Origin: Bacteroidales bacterium
Lineage (GTDB): Bacteria > Bacteroidota > Bacteroidia > Bacteroidales > UBA932
Direction of reading: 5' to 3'
Assembly (NCBI GenBank): GCA_024681565.1
Contig: JAILAO010000034.1
Location: 1 to 15,202 of the forward strand
Length of the DNA stretch: 15,202 nucleotides
This document shows positions 1 to 8,643 of the stretch, piece after piece; within the stretch, counting starts at the first letter, position 1, and each line of letters begins with the position of its first letter. Made by a program: the position numbers and the translations under genes. Under the pieces are notes generated by a model. That model saw only the letters and a list, made by a program, of their open reading frames with translations. It did no database searches and was not told the origin of the DNA.

Positions 1-1
1 C

Positions 2-1705
2 GATTTTCCGGACATGGGCCGGAAGCAGGGGGAATGGTATCCCGCCGTGCCGCCGCTCTGCCGTCCCGGTACCGGACTCACTCCGGCCGACTATTTCGGG
101 CGTACGCTCGTCGAGAACCTTCCCGAGAATGTCAGGGTAGGCATCATCCATGTCGCCATCGGCGGCTGCCACATCGAGACTTTCCTGCCGGACAGCATCG
201 ACAATTATGTCAAGAACCGTGCTCCTGTCTGGATGAAGGGGATGCTGGCCGCCTATGACAACGATCCTTACGGCCGTCTGATCTCGCTGGCGAAAAAGGC
301 CCAGGAGGACGGCGTGATCAAAGGCATCCTGGTGCACCAGGGCGAATCCAACACCGGGCAGCGCGACTGGCCGCAGCAGCTGAAACGCGTCTATGACAAC
401 ATCCTGCGTGACCTGGACCTGCAGGGCGAGGTCGTGCCCCTGCTGGTGGGTGAAGTGGTCAACAGTGACCGCGGCGGCATCTGCGCCGCGATGAATCCGA
501 TTATCGATGCAGTGCCCCGGACCATTCCGCAGGCCCACGTGATCAGTTCCAGCGGCTGTTCTGTCAATTTCGACCTGCTGCATTTCGATGCGGCGGGCTA
601 CCGCGAACTCGGACGGCGCTATGCCGCCACCATGTTGCAGCTGCTGGGCTATCCGGCTCCGGAAGGACCCCGGATGTGGAACTCCTCGATGGAGTCGCAC
701 ATCGTTCATCCCGACGGCCGGGTAACATTCAATTATCTGGCTCCGAACGCTTCCCAAGTGGCCCTGTCCGGTCAGTTCCAGGAACATGACGTGCCGATGA
801 CGCGCAATGCGGAAGGCGTCTGGAGCGCGACCGTCAAGCCCCCCAAAGCGGACATCTATCCCTACAATTTCGTCGTGGACGGCATCCGCGTCCAGGATCC
901 CAACAACATGGAACTCTTCCCGAACGAACAGTTCAAGGCCAGTCTGCTGGAAATGCCGGACAAAGATGCGCTTTACACGCTGAACGACGTCCCGCACGGC
1001 CGCGTCCAGTACATGAACTACAAGTCGTCCGTGCTTGGAATGGACCGCCCGCTGGTGGTCTATACACCGCCGGGATACGAGAAGGGCAACAAGAAGTATC
1101 CGGTCTTTTATCTGGTGAGCGGCACGACCGACACGGAAGAGACCTGGTTCAAGGTCGGCAAGGTCAACGTGATCCTGGACAATCTCATTGCGCGCGGCGA
1201 AGCCGTGCCGATGATCGTCGTGCTGCCTTACGGCTACATGATGAACGGTACGCCCAGCCCCACCACGATGGCTGCGGCCGACATGTACACGGATTTCTCC
1301 CGTGAGCTCACGGAATGCGTGATGCCCTTCGTGGAAAGCAATTTCCGCACGCTCAACAAGCGCGAGAGCCGCGCCATCGCCGGTTTCTCCCGGGGCGGCG
1401 GCCAGTCGCTCTTCACGGCTTACAGCCATCCTGACAAATTCTCCTGGTTGGGATCCTACAGCGCATACCTGACCCCTGAGGTGATGGATGCATATTTCCC
1501 GGAGATCGACGAGACCGTCGCGCAGCTGAAGCTGATGTGGTTCGGCGTGGGCACCTCCGACTTCCTTTATCAAAATGTGCTGGACCACCAGGCCTATTTC
1601 GATGCCCGGGGCATCCCGTATGAGAAAATGTTCACGGAGGGCGGGCATACTTGGATGAATGCCCGTACGTATCTTGCTGAAACACTTAGAAAATTCTTTA
1701 AATAG
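2..1705 (+). CDS. CE6/SASA - E-set - CE1 fused acetyl/feruloyl esterase, 5'-truncated by window edge
   Basis: Two-enzyme esterase predicted to remove acetyl and feruloyl (or further acetyl) groups from arabinoxylan. The reading frame is open to the window edge, so the ATG at 14 is internal; the missing part should hold the signal peptide and the GQSN nucleophile block. The first ~215 visible residues are a SASA/CE6 domain: WYPAVPPL near the start, IGGCHIETF, HQGESN (His codon 335-337) and DLLHFDAAGY with the catalytic-type Asp (572-574) and His (581-583). An E-set/CBM48-like beta domain follows (about 690-985), then a CE1 alpha/beta-hydrolase with nucleophile elbow GFSRGG (Ser 1388-1390), acid in GTSDF (Asp 1559-1561) and His in GGHTW (1646-1648). 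Where the downstream CE1 paralogues have LQHGGGEDETGW this protein has LVSGTTDTEETW, so the oxyanion loop differs. Fused CE6-CE1 acetyl-feruloyl esterases are known in Bacteroidota. The next gene starts immediately after the stop. Family assignment is firm; substrate is inferred. Confidence 0.9.
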   Translation, partial: DFPDMGRKQGEWYPAVPPLCRPGTGLTPADYFGRTLVENLPENVRVGIIHVAIGGCHIETFLPDSIDNYVKNRAPVWMKGMLAAYDNDPYGRLISLAKKAQEDGVIKGILVHQGESNTGQRDWPQQLKRVYDNILRDLDLQGEVVPLLVGEVVNSDRGGICAAMNPIIDAVPRTIPQAHVISSSGCSVNFDLLHFDAAGYRELGRRYAATMLQLLGYPAPEGPRMWNSSMESHIVHPDGRVTFNYLAPNASQVALSGQFQEHDVPMTRNAEGVWSATVKPPKADIYPYNFVVDGIRVQDPNNMELFPNEQFKASLLEMPDKDALYTLNDVPHGRVQYMNYKSSVLGMDRPLVVYTPPGYEKGNKKYPVFYLVSGTTDTEETWFKVGKVNVILDNLIARGEAVPMIVVLPYGYMMNGTPSPTTMAAADMYTDFSRELTECVMPFVESNFRTLNKRESRAIAGFSRGGGQSLFTAYSHPDKFSWLGSYSAYLTPEVMDAYFPEIDETVAQLKLMWFGVGTSDFLYQNVLDHQAYFDARGIPYEKMFTEGGHTWMNARTYLAETLRKFFK

Positions 1706-3898
1706 ATGAAAAAAATCCTGCTCTTCTTCTGTCTGTTCGGGGCCCTGTCCCTGCAGGCGCAGCCCGCGGGCGGCTTCGGCGGATTCCAGATGCCGGAAAT
1801 CGATGTGCATTGCTCCGAGAAGTTCGCGGATATAGATTATGCCGGAGACGGTCAGGTGTACCACCAGCTGGACATTTATCTGCCCCGGATGCAGAAAGAG
1901 ACCTATCCCGTGGTCGTGCATATCTACGGCAGTGCCTGGTATTCCAACAATTCCAAGGGCATGGCCGACCTCGGTACCATCGTCAACGCCCTGCTGGATG
2001 CAGGCTATGCGGTTGTGACGCCCAACCACCGTTCATCCGCGGATGCCAGGTTCCCGGCTCAGATCGAAGACATCAAGGGCGTCGTCCGTTTCGTACGGGC
2101 GAATGCGGCGAAGTACCGGCTCGATCCTTCATTCGTTGCCGTTTCGGGCTTTTCTTCCGGCGGACATCTCGCTTCGCTGGCTGCGACGACTGGCGGAGTC
2201 CAGGCCCTTGAGGGATCCGTGGGCGGCAACCTGGGCTTCAGCAGCCGGGTGGACGCCGCGTGTGACTGGTCCGGTCCGGTTGACCTGAATTATATGAGTT
2301 GCGGCGGTACGACCGACAGCTGGAACCATGCTCCGGAAGAGGCGGTGATGGGTTTCCCCTTCAAGGGCAATGAAGAACGTTTCAAGGCGCTCAATGCCAC
2401 GAACTACATCGATCCTTCCGATCCTCCCGTGGTGATTTTCCACGGTACGGCGGACAATGTCGTCCCTTCCTGCCAGGGACCGCATTTCTATGAACTGCTG
2501 GACAAAGCCGGCATCCGTACGGAACTGTATATGGTTGACGGCGGGGGACACGGCTTCAATATGTACACGGAGTACACGCTTCGTTCGATGACCAACTTCC
2601 TGGACAAGGTCCGTACTGAAAAGGGCGGCACCTTCGTGACCGGGACCAATCCGGTGGTTACGGGACAGTTCTCCGCCGACCCTTCGGCACACGTTTTCGG
2701 CGGCCGGCTGTATCTCTATCCGTCCCATGACATCCCTACGGTCAAGTACCAGGGGGACCAGCCGTGGTTCTGCATGTCCGATTACCATGTCTTCTCGACC
2801 GACGACCTGACCCACTGGACCGACCACGGCAACATCGTGGACCAGAAGGATGTGCCATGGGGCAATCCGACGGCCAATTCGATGTGGGCGCCGGACTGCG
2901 TGGAAAAGGATGGCAAGTACTATTTCTATTTCCCGGATGCACCCTCACGCGGGTTCGGGTTCGGCATCGGCGTTGCCGTTTCCGATACGCCTTACGGCCC
3001 GTTCACGATCCTGGAGAACACGGTTCAGGGCACCGGCGGCATCGATCCCTGCGCCTTCAAGGATGACGACGGCACGATCTACCTGATCTGGTCCGGCATG
3101 GGGATGCGCGGCGGTAAACTGAAAGACAACATGGCGGAAATCGACGGCCCGGCGGTCCGTCTGGACGAGACCTTCCCGAAGGGACAGACCGAAGGACCGT
3201 TCATGTTCAAGCGCAACGGGAAGTATTACCTGACCTATCCCTGGGTTCGTCTCGAAGGCGGCACGGAGACCCTCGCCTATGCGATGGCCGACCACCCGCT
3301 CGGTCCCTACGAGTTCAAGGGCGTGTTCATGGATGAATCACCGGTCGGCTGCTGGACCAACCATCATTCGTTCGTGGAGTTCAATGGAGAGTGGTACCTG
3401 TTCTATCACCACAACGACTTCAGTCCCGATTTCGACAAAAACCGCTCGGTACGGATAGACAGGGTGTATTTCCGCGAAGACGGCACCATCATCCCAGTCA
3501 AGCCGACCTGGCGCGGCGTAGGACATATCCTGGCTTCTGACGAGGTACACATCGACCGTTACAGCGAATGTGTGGGTGCGAAGATCGATTACCTCGATCC
3601 GTATAACTTGTTTGCCGGGTGGAAAACCCGTTTCACCCAGCCTTATGACCGCGTACGTTTCGACGAGGTGGACTTCGGCGCCAAAGCCCCGGCCAGGATC
3701 GTGCTCCGCGTCCGCAGCGACGCCGGCGCCGTCCTGACGGTGACGGCCGGTACGTCCGCCAACAAGGTGACGGTCCCGGCCAGTTCCGGATGGATGTTGC
3801 TGGAAGTCCCTGCCAGAATCAAAGCCACCGGCATGCAGGACGTTTCCGCAGAGCTGGTCTCCGGTGCCGCCGAGGTGGACTGGATATCCTTCCGTTGA
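1706..3898 (+). CDS. Secreted esterase (BD-FAE-like) - GH43 - CBM6 fusion
   Basis: Predicted bifunctional debranching enzyme: an ester hydrolase joined to a GH43 arabinofuranosidase/xylosidase. It has a signal peptide (residues 1-19, ending LQAQ). Residues ~35-303 form an alpha/beta-hydrolase of the BD-FAE/acetyl-esterase kind: oxyanion-type HIYGSAW, nucleophile elbow GFSSGG (Ser150), Asp250 in HGTAD and His282 in GGGHGF. Residues ~312-610 form a GH43 five-bladed propeller with the three expected acids: base Asp325 (SADPSAHV), modulator Asp447 (GGIDP) and acid Glu496 (TEGPF), plus WAPD and NHHSF motifs. Residues ~615-730 form a CBM6-like beta-sandwich ending in DWISF. All catalytic residues are present in both enzymes. 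The ATG directly abuts the preceding TAG, implying coupled translation with the CE6-CE1 gene. It is followed by a terminator, so it probably ends its operon. The GH43 subfamily and exact sugar specificity cannot be read from sequence; the fusion is clear. Confidence 0.92.
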   Translation: MKKILLFFCLFGALSLQAQPAGGFGGFQMPEIDVHCSEKFADIDYAGDGQVYHQLDIYLPRMQKETYPVVVHIYGSAWYSNNSKGMADLGTIVNALLDAGYAVVTPNHRSSADARFPAQIEDIKGVVRFVRANAAKYRLDPSFVAVSGFSSGGHLASLAATTGGVQALEGSVGGNLGFSSRVDAACDWSGPVDLNYMSCGGTTDSWNHAPEEAVMGFPFKGNEERFKALNATNYIDPSDPPVVIFHGTADNVVPSCQGPHFYELLDKAGIRTELYMVDGGGHGFNMYTEYTLRSMTNFLDKVRTEKGGTFVTGTNPVVTGQFSADPSAHVFGGRLYLYPSHDIPTVKYQGDQPWFCMSDYHVFSTDDLTHWTDHGNIVDQKDVPWGNPTANSMWAPDCVEKDGKYYFYFPDAPSRGFGFGIGVAVSDTPYGPFTILENTVQGTGGIDPCAFKDDDGTIYLIWSGMGMRGGKLKDNMAEIDGPAVRLDETFPKGQTEGPFMFKRNGKYYLTYPWVRLEGGTETLAYAMADHPLGPYEFKGVFMDESPVGCWTNHHSFVEFNGEWYLFYHHNDFSPDFDKNRSVRIDRVYFREDGTIIPVKPTWRGVGHILASDEVHIDRYSECVGAKIDYLDPYNLFAGWKTRFTQPYDRVRFDEVDFGAKAPARIVLRVRSDAGAVLTVTAGTSANKVTVPASSGWMLLEVPARIKATGMQDVSAELVSGAAEVDWISFR

Positions 3899-3902
3899 GT
3901 TT

Positions 3903-3934
3903 TTTTGCGGCGAATCATTAAAATCGTCGCAAAA
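3903..3934 (+). other. Stem-loop just after the esterase-GH43 stop
   Basis: GCGGCGA (3907-3913) pairs with TCGTCGC (3924-3930) with one G-U, closed by a 10-base loop; flanking TTTT (3903-3906) and AAAA (3931-3934) extend the helix to about 11 pairs. There is no T-run after it on either strand, so it is not a standard intrinsic terminator by itself. It may protect the mRNA 3' end or assist the terminator that follows. Confidence 0.45.
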
Positions 3935-3951
3935 TACCTTAAGAATCATTC

Positions 3952-3991
3952 AACCTGCACGTGCCCTCCTGTGCGCGTGTAGGTTTTTTTT
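3952..3991 (+). terminator. Rho-independent terminator
   Basis: AACCTGCACG (3952-3961) pairs with CGTGTAGGTT (3976-3985), giving ten pairs with one G-U; a few inner pairs are possible. A run of eight T follows (3984-3991). It lies about 50 bases after the esterase-GH43 stop and before the GH3 promoter-like element, so it separates two transcription units. Confidence 0.85.
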
Positions 3992-4002
3992 ATCGCGTTA
4001 TC

Positions 4003-4010
4003 TAACTTTG
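4003..4010 (+). promoter_or_regulatory. Bacteroidota-type -7 element (TAACTTTG) before the GH3 gene
   Basis: The octamer matches the TAnnTTTG -7 consensus of the primary sigma factor of Bacteroides and relatives. It lies 24 bases before the GH3 ATG, leaving a short leader. The expected -33 position falls on the end of the upstream terminator and its T-tract, and no clear TTTG is present there, so the -33 half is weak. The placement just after a terminator supports it as the start of a new unit. Confidence 0.6.
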
Positions 4011-4033
4011 ATACAACACTGAAATAAACCGTT

Positions 4034-7000
4034 ATGCACTGTATACGTAAAATCTTTTCCTGCTCTGTCCTGGCGCTCGGCATCTGCACTGTCCTTTCCG
4101 CCCAGGATCCGCAGCCGATCTATCTCAACACCGCCTATTCGTTCGAGGAGCGTGCGACCGACCTGGTCTCCCGGCTGACCCTCGAGGAGAAACAGAGCCT
4201 GTTGGGAAACAACATGGCCGCCGTACCCCGGCTTGGTGTCAAGAATTACAACATCTGGAGCGAGGCCCTGCACGGCGTGCTCTCCGGAGCCAATCCGGCT
4301 GCAGGCCTGCTCGGACCGACATCTTTCCCCAACAGTGTCGCCCTCGGGTCGACCTGGGACCCTTCTGTGACCGAATGGATGGCTTCCGCCATCGCGGAAG
4401 AAGCGCGCGCCATTTTCCAGACCGGCACCAAGGGATTGACCTTCTGGTCTCCGGTGGTGGAGCCGGTCCGCGATCCCCGCTGGGGCCGCACGGGCGAGTC
4501 CTATGGTGAGGACCCCTTCCTCGCCGCCACGATGGCCAGCGGCTTTGTCCGCGGCCTGATGGGCAGTGATGCGAAGTACCTCAAGGCCGTCCCGACGGCC
4601 AAGCATTATTTTGCCAACAACAGCGAATTCGACCGCCACGTCAGCAGCTCCAACATGGACAGCCGTGATATGCGCGAGTTCTATCTTTATCCCTACAAAC
4701 GCCTGATCGAAGACGACCATCTCCCGTCGATCATGTCCTCCTACAACGCCGTCAACCATGTTCCGACTTCGGCCAGTGCTTTCTATCTGGATACGCTGGC
4801 ACGCCGGACCTATGGCATGAAAGGCTATGTCACGGGTGACTGTGCTGCGATCGAAGATATCTGGAACGGGCACTATTATGTGGAAACCCGCGAACAGGCC
4901 ACTGCGGCCGGTCTCAAGGCCGGCGTCGATTCTGACTGCGGCAGCATCTACCAGCGTTTTGCGATCAGCGCCTACGAGCAGGGCATCCTCTCGATGGCTG
5001 AGATCGACCGGGCCCTGATCAATGTATTCACCATCCGGATGCGGACCGGCGAGTTCGACCCCGAACAGATGGTGCCCTACACGAAATATGAGCCTTCCCG
5101 GGTCAGCTCCGCAGCGAACCGTGCCCTCGCGGCCGAGATCGCATCCCGGACCCTGGTGCTTCTCAAGAACGAAGGCGGCATCCTGCCGCTCAAACCCGGA
5201 TCCCTGGGGAGCATCGCCCTGATCGGCCCGCAGGCTGATGACGTGGAACTCGGCCCCTATTCCGGACGTCCGGAACAGTCCGCGATGATCTCCCCGAATG
5301 CGGGTATCCGTCAGTATCTGGAGAAGAAAGGATACGACGTCGATGTCAGCCTGGTCACGGGCGGAAACATCAAGAGCAAGAGCAACCTGCTCTATGTCGC
5401 CTGGTTTGAAGTGGAGAAGACGGACGGTTCCGTGACCCGTTATGACGCGACCAAGTATACGGCCTGTGCGGACGGCATCACCGTCGGTTCCGGCATGGGA
5501 GAGGAGGAGCAGGTACGTACCATCGACGACGGATCCTGGACGGCGTATGATAATGTAGATATCACCAATATCGAGAATCTTACCGTCGGTCTCAATATTC
5601 CGACCGAGGGCGGCATCGTCGAGATCCGCGTCGGCGGCCCGGACGGTAACCTGATCGGGCGCATCGAAGCGACCCGTGCCTCCGGTGCCCGCGTCGGAGG
5701 CGTCTATGGCGCCAGCACGCCGATGAAGACCGCGGCCCTCAAGCTTGGTTTCAACGGTCCCCAGACCGTCTATCTTGTCTACAAGGCTCCGCAGGATGCT
5801 CCGATCGACGAGGAGACGCTTTCCGCCGCACGCAACGCCGACGTGGCCGTCGTGTTCGTCGGAACGGATGAGAACACGGCAACGGAGGAAGCCGACCGCC
5901 TTACCCTGCTTCTGCCGGGCAACCAGCTTGCACTGATCAAGGCCGTCGCGGCGGTCAATCCCCGCACCGTCGTCGTGATGCAGACCCTCGGCTGCGTGGA
6001 GGTGGAAGAATTCAAGCACCTGGCCCAGGTCCCCGGCATCCTCTGGACCGGCTATAACGGGCAGGCCCAGGGAGAGGCAATCGCCCGAGTCCTTTTCGGC
6101 GAAGTCAATCCGGGCGGCAAACTCAACGCCACCTGGTACAAGAGCGTACAGGACCTGCCGGCGATTACGGATTACAACCTGCGCCGCAGCGCCGGTGCGG
6201 GCGGCCGCACCCTGTGGTATTTCAACCGCGAGGTTTCGTACCCGTTCGGCTACGGCCTCAGCTATACGGACTTCGAATACAGCAATTTCCGCATCAGCCG
6301 CAGCACTGTCACGCCGAACGATAAGGTGACGGTCAGCGTGGATGTACGCAATACCGGTGATTACGACGGAGACGAAGTCGTCCAGATCTATGTGGCGACC
6401 CCTGACAGTCCCGCCTCGCTGGAACGTCCTGCCAAACGGCTCAAGGGGTTCCGTCGCGTGACCATCCCGCGCGGTCAGACGCGCACGGTCAGCATCACGG
6501 TCGATTGTGCGGATCTCTGGTTCTGGGATATGCAGGCGGATCGGATGACGTATGATCCGGGCCGGTATGTGTTCGAAATCGGTTCTTCTTCGCAGGACAT
6601 CCGCGGCCGTGTCACTGCGGTCATGTCCGGCAGTCTGGAACGCCGCCTCAAAACGGTTGTCGCCGACTGTGGTGTTTCCGTGATGCGCATCGGCGATACG
6701 GCTCAGGGACGCTTCTCCGCCTGTATGAATGATGACAGTTTCTATGATACCGCCCGGGCGGAAGTCCTTTGGACGAGCAACAATCCCGGCGTGGTAAGCG
6801 TCACCGCCGACGGGGTCCTGAAAGCTGTGTCGATGGGCGTTGCTACGGTCAGTTGCGCCGTGACCGTCGACGGCAGAACCGTCACGGACTGCTTTGCCTT
6901 GAAGGTGATGCCGGATCTCGGCCTCGCCAGCCTCAAACTTGACGGCAAGCCGGTCCGTCTCGGGGATGCCTCACAGGTCAGTTTTCTGCGCAAGGCGGGC

Positions 7001-7822
7001 AAGGCACCTGTGGTCGAAGCCGTTGCTGCGGATCCTGCGATCGACGTGGATGTACGTCAGGCCGCCCGAATTCCGGGGACGGCCGTCGTGACCCTGTCCG
7101 ACAGGGAGACCGGCGACAGCCGTGTGGTCACGGTCAATTTCGGGACGAAATCGTCCGGCGACAGTTTCCAGAAGGCTCCTGCCAGCCCCTGGTCCTGGGT
7201 CCGGGAGGATCCTTCCGGCTGGAAGGTTTCCGACGGTGCGCTGGTGCTCACGGCCGGCAAGGGCGATATCGCCCAGGCGGGCAACGACGCAACCAACATC
7301 CTGCTTCAGTCCGCCAACACGGATTGGACTGTCGATACCCGGATGAGTTGTTCTGCCGCTCCGGCGGCGCCCGCACAGAATGCCGGACTGGTGGCATACG
7401 AATCCGACGACAATTTCGTGAAGTTCGTCTATTCGGCGACGTTCAATTTCCGCCGTCAACCCGATGCCGGTCCTGCTCCGGGTCAGCTCCAGCTCCTGGT
7501 CGAAGAGAACGGCCAGCAGAAAACCCTGGTCAGTATGAGCCTGGAGGGCATCATCCGACCGGACAATGTGATCTGGCTCCGCCTGGTCAAGCAGGGTGAC
7601 ATTTATACCGCATGGTACTCCGTAGACGGCAGGAAATATGAAAAGGCCGGCACGGCGTCCGCCGTGTTGAAAGACATCCGTGTGGGTGTAATGGCCTGCG
7701 AAGGAGCGATGCCTGCCATGATGCGCGGTTTCGGCGGCCGGGGCGGCGTGCAGTTGCCGCAATCCGCTCCGCTCGAAGTCTCCTTTGACGAATTCAAGAT
7801 TGTCAACAGCGGTCTGAGATAA
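4034..7822 (+). CDS. Large multidomain GH3 beta-xylosidase, secreted
   Basis: Predicted exo-acting GH3 glycosidase releasing xylose from xylo-oligosaccharides. Signal peptide ~1-23 (SAQ/D). The catalytic barrel (~35-345) carries WSEALHGV, a motif of the beta-xylosidase/arabinofuranosidase clade, KHYFANN, and the nucleophile Asp269 in VTGDCAAI. The second GH3 domain starts near RTLVLLKNEGGILPL (372-386) and is interrupted at ~445-585 by a CBM6/PA14-like beta-sandwich; it resumes at VAVVFVGTDEN, with the likely acid/base Glu618 or Glu619 in TEEADR and LLPGNQ. A fibronectin-III-like domain follows (~755-850). Beyond the usual family end are a Big_2-like immunoglobulin fold (~875-960), a second small beta domain of uncertain type (~962-1036) and a concanavalin-A-like DUF1349-type domain (~1042-1258). 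Most GH3 xylosidases of this clade are roughly 750-900 residues, so the ~400-residue tail is unusual. The next gene overlaps the stop by one base. Beta-glucosidase activity is a less likely alternative. Confidence 0.92.
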   Translation: MHCIRKIFSCSVLALGICTVLSAQDPQPIYLNTAYSFEERATDLVSRLTLEEKQSLLGNNMAAVPRLGVKNYNIWSEALHGVLSGANPAAGLLGPTSFPNSVALGSTWDPSVTEWMASAIAEEARAIFQTGTKGLTFWSPVVEPVRDPRWGRTGESYGEDPFLAATMASGFVRGLMGSDAKYLKAVPTAKHYFANNSEFDRHVSSSNMDSRDMREFYLYPYKRLIEDDHLPSIMSSYNAVNHVPTSASAFYLDTLARRTYGMKGYVTGDCAAIEDIWNGHYYVETREQATAAGLKAGVDSDCGSIYQRFAISAYEQGILSMAEIDRALINVFTIRMRTGEFDPEQMVPYTKYEPSRVSSAANRALAAEIASRTLVLLKNEGGILPLKPGSLGSIALIGPQADDVELGPYSGRPEQSAMISPNAGIRQYLEKKGYDVDVSLVTGGNIKSKSNLLYVAWFEVEKTDGSVTRYDATKYTACADGITVGSGMGEEEQVRTIDDGSWTAYDNVDITNIENLTVGLNIPTEGGIVEIRVGGPDGNLIGRIEATRASGARVGGVYGASTPMKTAALKLGFNGPQTVYLVYKAPQDAPIDEETLSAARNADVAVVFVGTDENTATEEADRLTLLLPGNQLALIKAVAAVNPRTVVVMQTLGCVEVEEFKHLAQVPGILWTGYNGQAQGEAIARVLFGEVNPGGKLNATWYKSVQDLPAITDYNLRRSAGAGGRTLWYFNREVSYPFGYGLSYTDFEYSNFRISRSTVTPNDKVTVSVDVRNTGDYDGDEVVQIYVATPDSPASLERPAKRLKGFRRVTIPRGQTRTVSITVDCADLWFWDMQADRMTYDPGRYVFEIGSSSQDIRGRVTAVMSGSLERRLKTVVADCGVSVMRIGDTAQGRFSACMNDDSFYDTARAEVLWTSNNPGVVSVTADGVLKAVSMGVATVSCAVTVDGRTVTDCFALKVMPDLGLASLKLDGKPVRLGDASQVSFLRKAGKAPVVEAVAADPAIDVDVRQAARIPGTAVVTLSDRETGDSRVVTVNFGTKSSGDSFQKAPASPWSWVREDPSGWKVSDGALVLTAGKGDIAQAGNDATNILLQSANTDWTVDTRMSCSAAPAAPAQNAGLVAYESDDNFVKFVYSATFNFRRQPDAGPAPGQLQLLVEENGQQKTLVSMSLEGIIRPDNVIWLRLVKQGDIYTAWYSVDGRKYEKAGTASAVLKDIRVGVMACEGAMPAMMRGFGGRGGVQLPQSAPLEVSFDEFKIVNSGLR

Positions 7823-8622
7823 TGTCAGGACGCTCTCTCATATTGCCTTTCTTCCTGCTCCTGGCCGGCTGGACGGTCCAGGCGCAGGAAGCGGTATTGC
7901 GCTCCGCCGTGGTCTCCGGAGACGGATATCTGGCGGCGGGAGACTGCCTGGCATGGCTGGATGAGAGAGGCGTCATTTCCCGAACCCGTACCGTGCAGGT
8001 CCCGCTTGTCGCCCTCGTCTCCCTCGGCGGGTCGCTATATGCGGCAGACTCATCGGGACGGGATGTCCTGCAGCTGGATGCTTCCGGCGATGTGCTTTCG
8101 CGGACGGCACCTGCAGTCCGCGGACGGATCCGTTCCCTTGCCACGGACGGCAGGGAATTGTTCGGCGTCACGGATGCGGGAGAATTCATCCGGTCCCGGG
8201 ATGCTCGTTCCTGGCAGGTGCTGGATTTCAATGCAGAATATGCCGGTTATTATCCCCGGATGGATTTCCGGGCGGTGGCGGCCGGCGGGGGAGCCCTGAT
8301 GGTTGCCGGGGTGGATGTTTCCGGCCACCTGGCCGTCTTTACGTCCAGCCGGGGAACCGTTTGGGCTGAGCGCAGCCTGGATTACCGGGACCAGGGGCAA
8401 TCCCGCCTGCTGGATACGGTTCCTCTTTCCCTGTCGTATGATCCTGTACAGGACAGCTTCTGCCTGACCGGCGGGGGAGGTGTCCTCTTTTCGATGCCGG
8501 GCTGTTCGCACTGCAACCGCCTGGTCCGCTATCCCGTGGATACGCTCTATGCGCGGATTCCGTCCGGTTATTCTGCCCTGCTGCTGGGAAGTGGCGGGTT
8601 CCGGACAAACGACCCCAGATGA
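7822..8622 (+). CDS. Secreted protein of unknown function, probable small beta-propeller with degenerate Asp-boxes
   Basis: I do not recognise a characterised family. The 266-residue protein has a hydrophobic N-terminus with a likely signal peptide cut after VQAQ (residue ~22). The rest is almost wholly short beta-strand/turn units, and two segments resemble Asp-boxes: SRDARSW (125-131) followed by QVLDF, and SSRGTVW (175-181) followed by AERSLDY. This suggests a BNR/Asp-box type propeller of about four or five blades. A CxxC pair (Cys228, Cys231 in GCSHC) lies near the C-terminus. No catalytic acid constellation is evident. The ATG overlaps the GH3 TAA stop as TAATG, indicating translational coupling, and a CE1 esterase follows after 21 bases, so a role in xylan binding or in assembling the enzymes is plausible but only inferred. 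Confidence 0.75.
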   Translation: MSGRSLILPFFLLLAGWTVQAQEAVLRSAVVSGDGYLAAGDCLAWLDERGVISRTRTVQVPLVALVSLGGSLYAADSSGRDVLQLDASGDVLSRTAPAVRGRIRSLATDGRELFGVTDAGEFIRSRDARSWQVLDFNAEYAGYYPRMDFRAVAAGGGALMVAGVDVSGHLAVFTSSRGTVWAERSLDYRDQGQSRLLDTVPLSLSYDPVQDSFCLTGGGGVLFSMPGCSHCNRLVRYPVDTLYARIPSGYSALLLGSGGFRTNDPR

Positions 8623-8643
8623 TGATTTAAAAACCTATACCTT

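Noticed and set aside
14..16. ATG as the start of the first gene
   Set aside because: The frame is open upstream to the window edge and the CE6 domain lacks its nucleophile block, so this Met is internal.
3998..6019. 673-codon open frame on the minus strand
   Set aside because: Lies wholly antisense to the GH3 gene. The predicted protein is His/Asp/Gly/Arg-rich with no domain or signal, as expected from the codon bias of GC-rich DNA.
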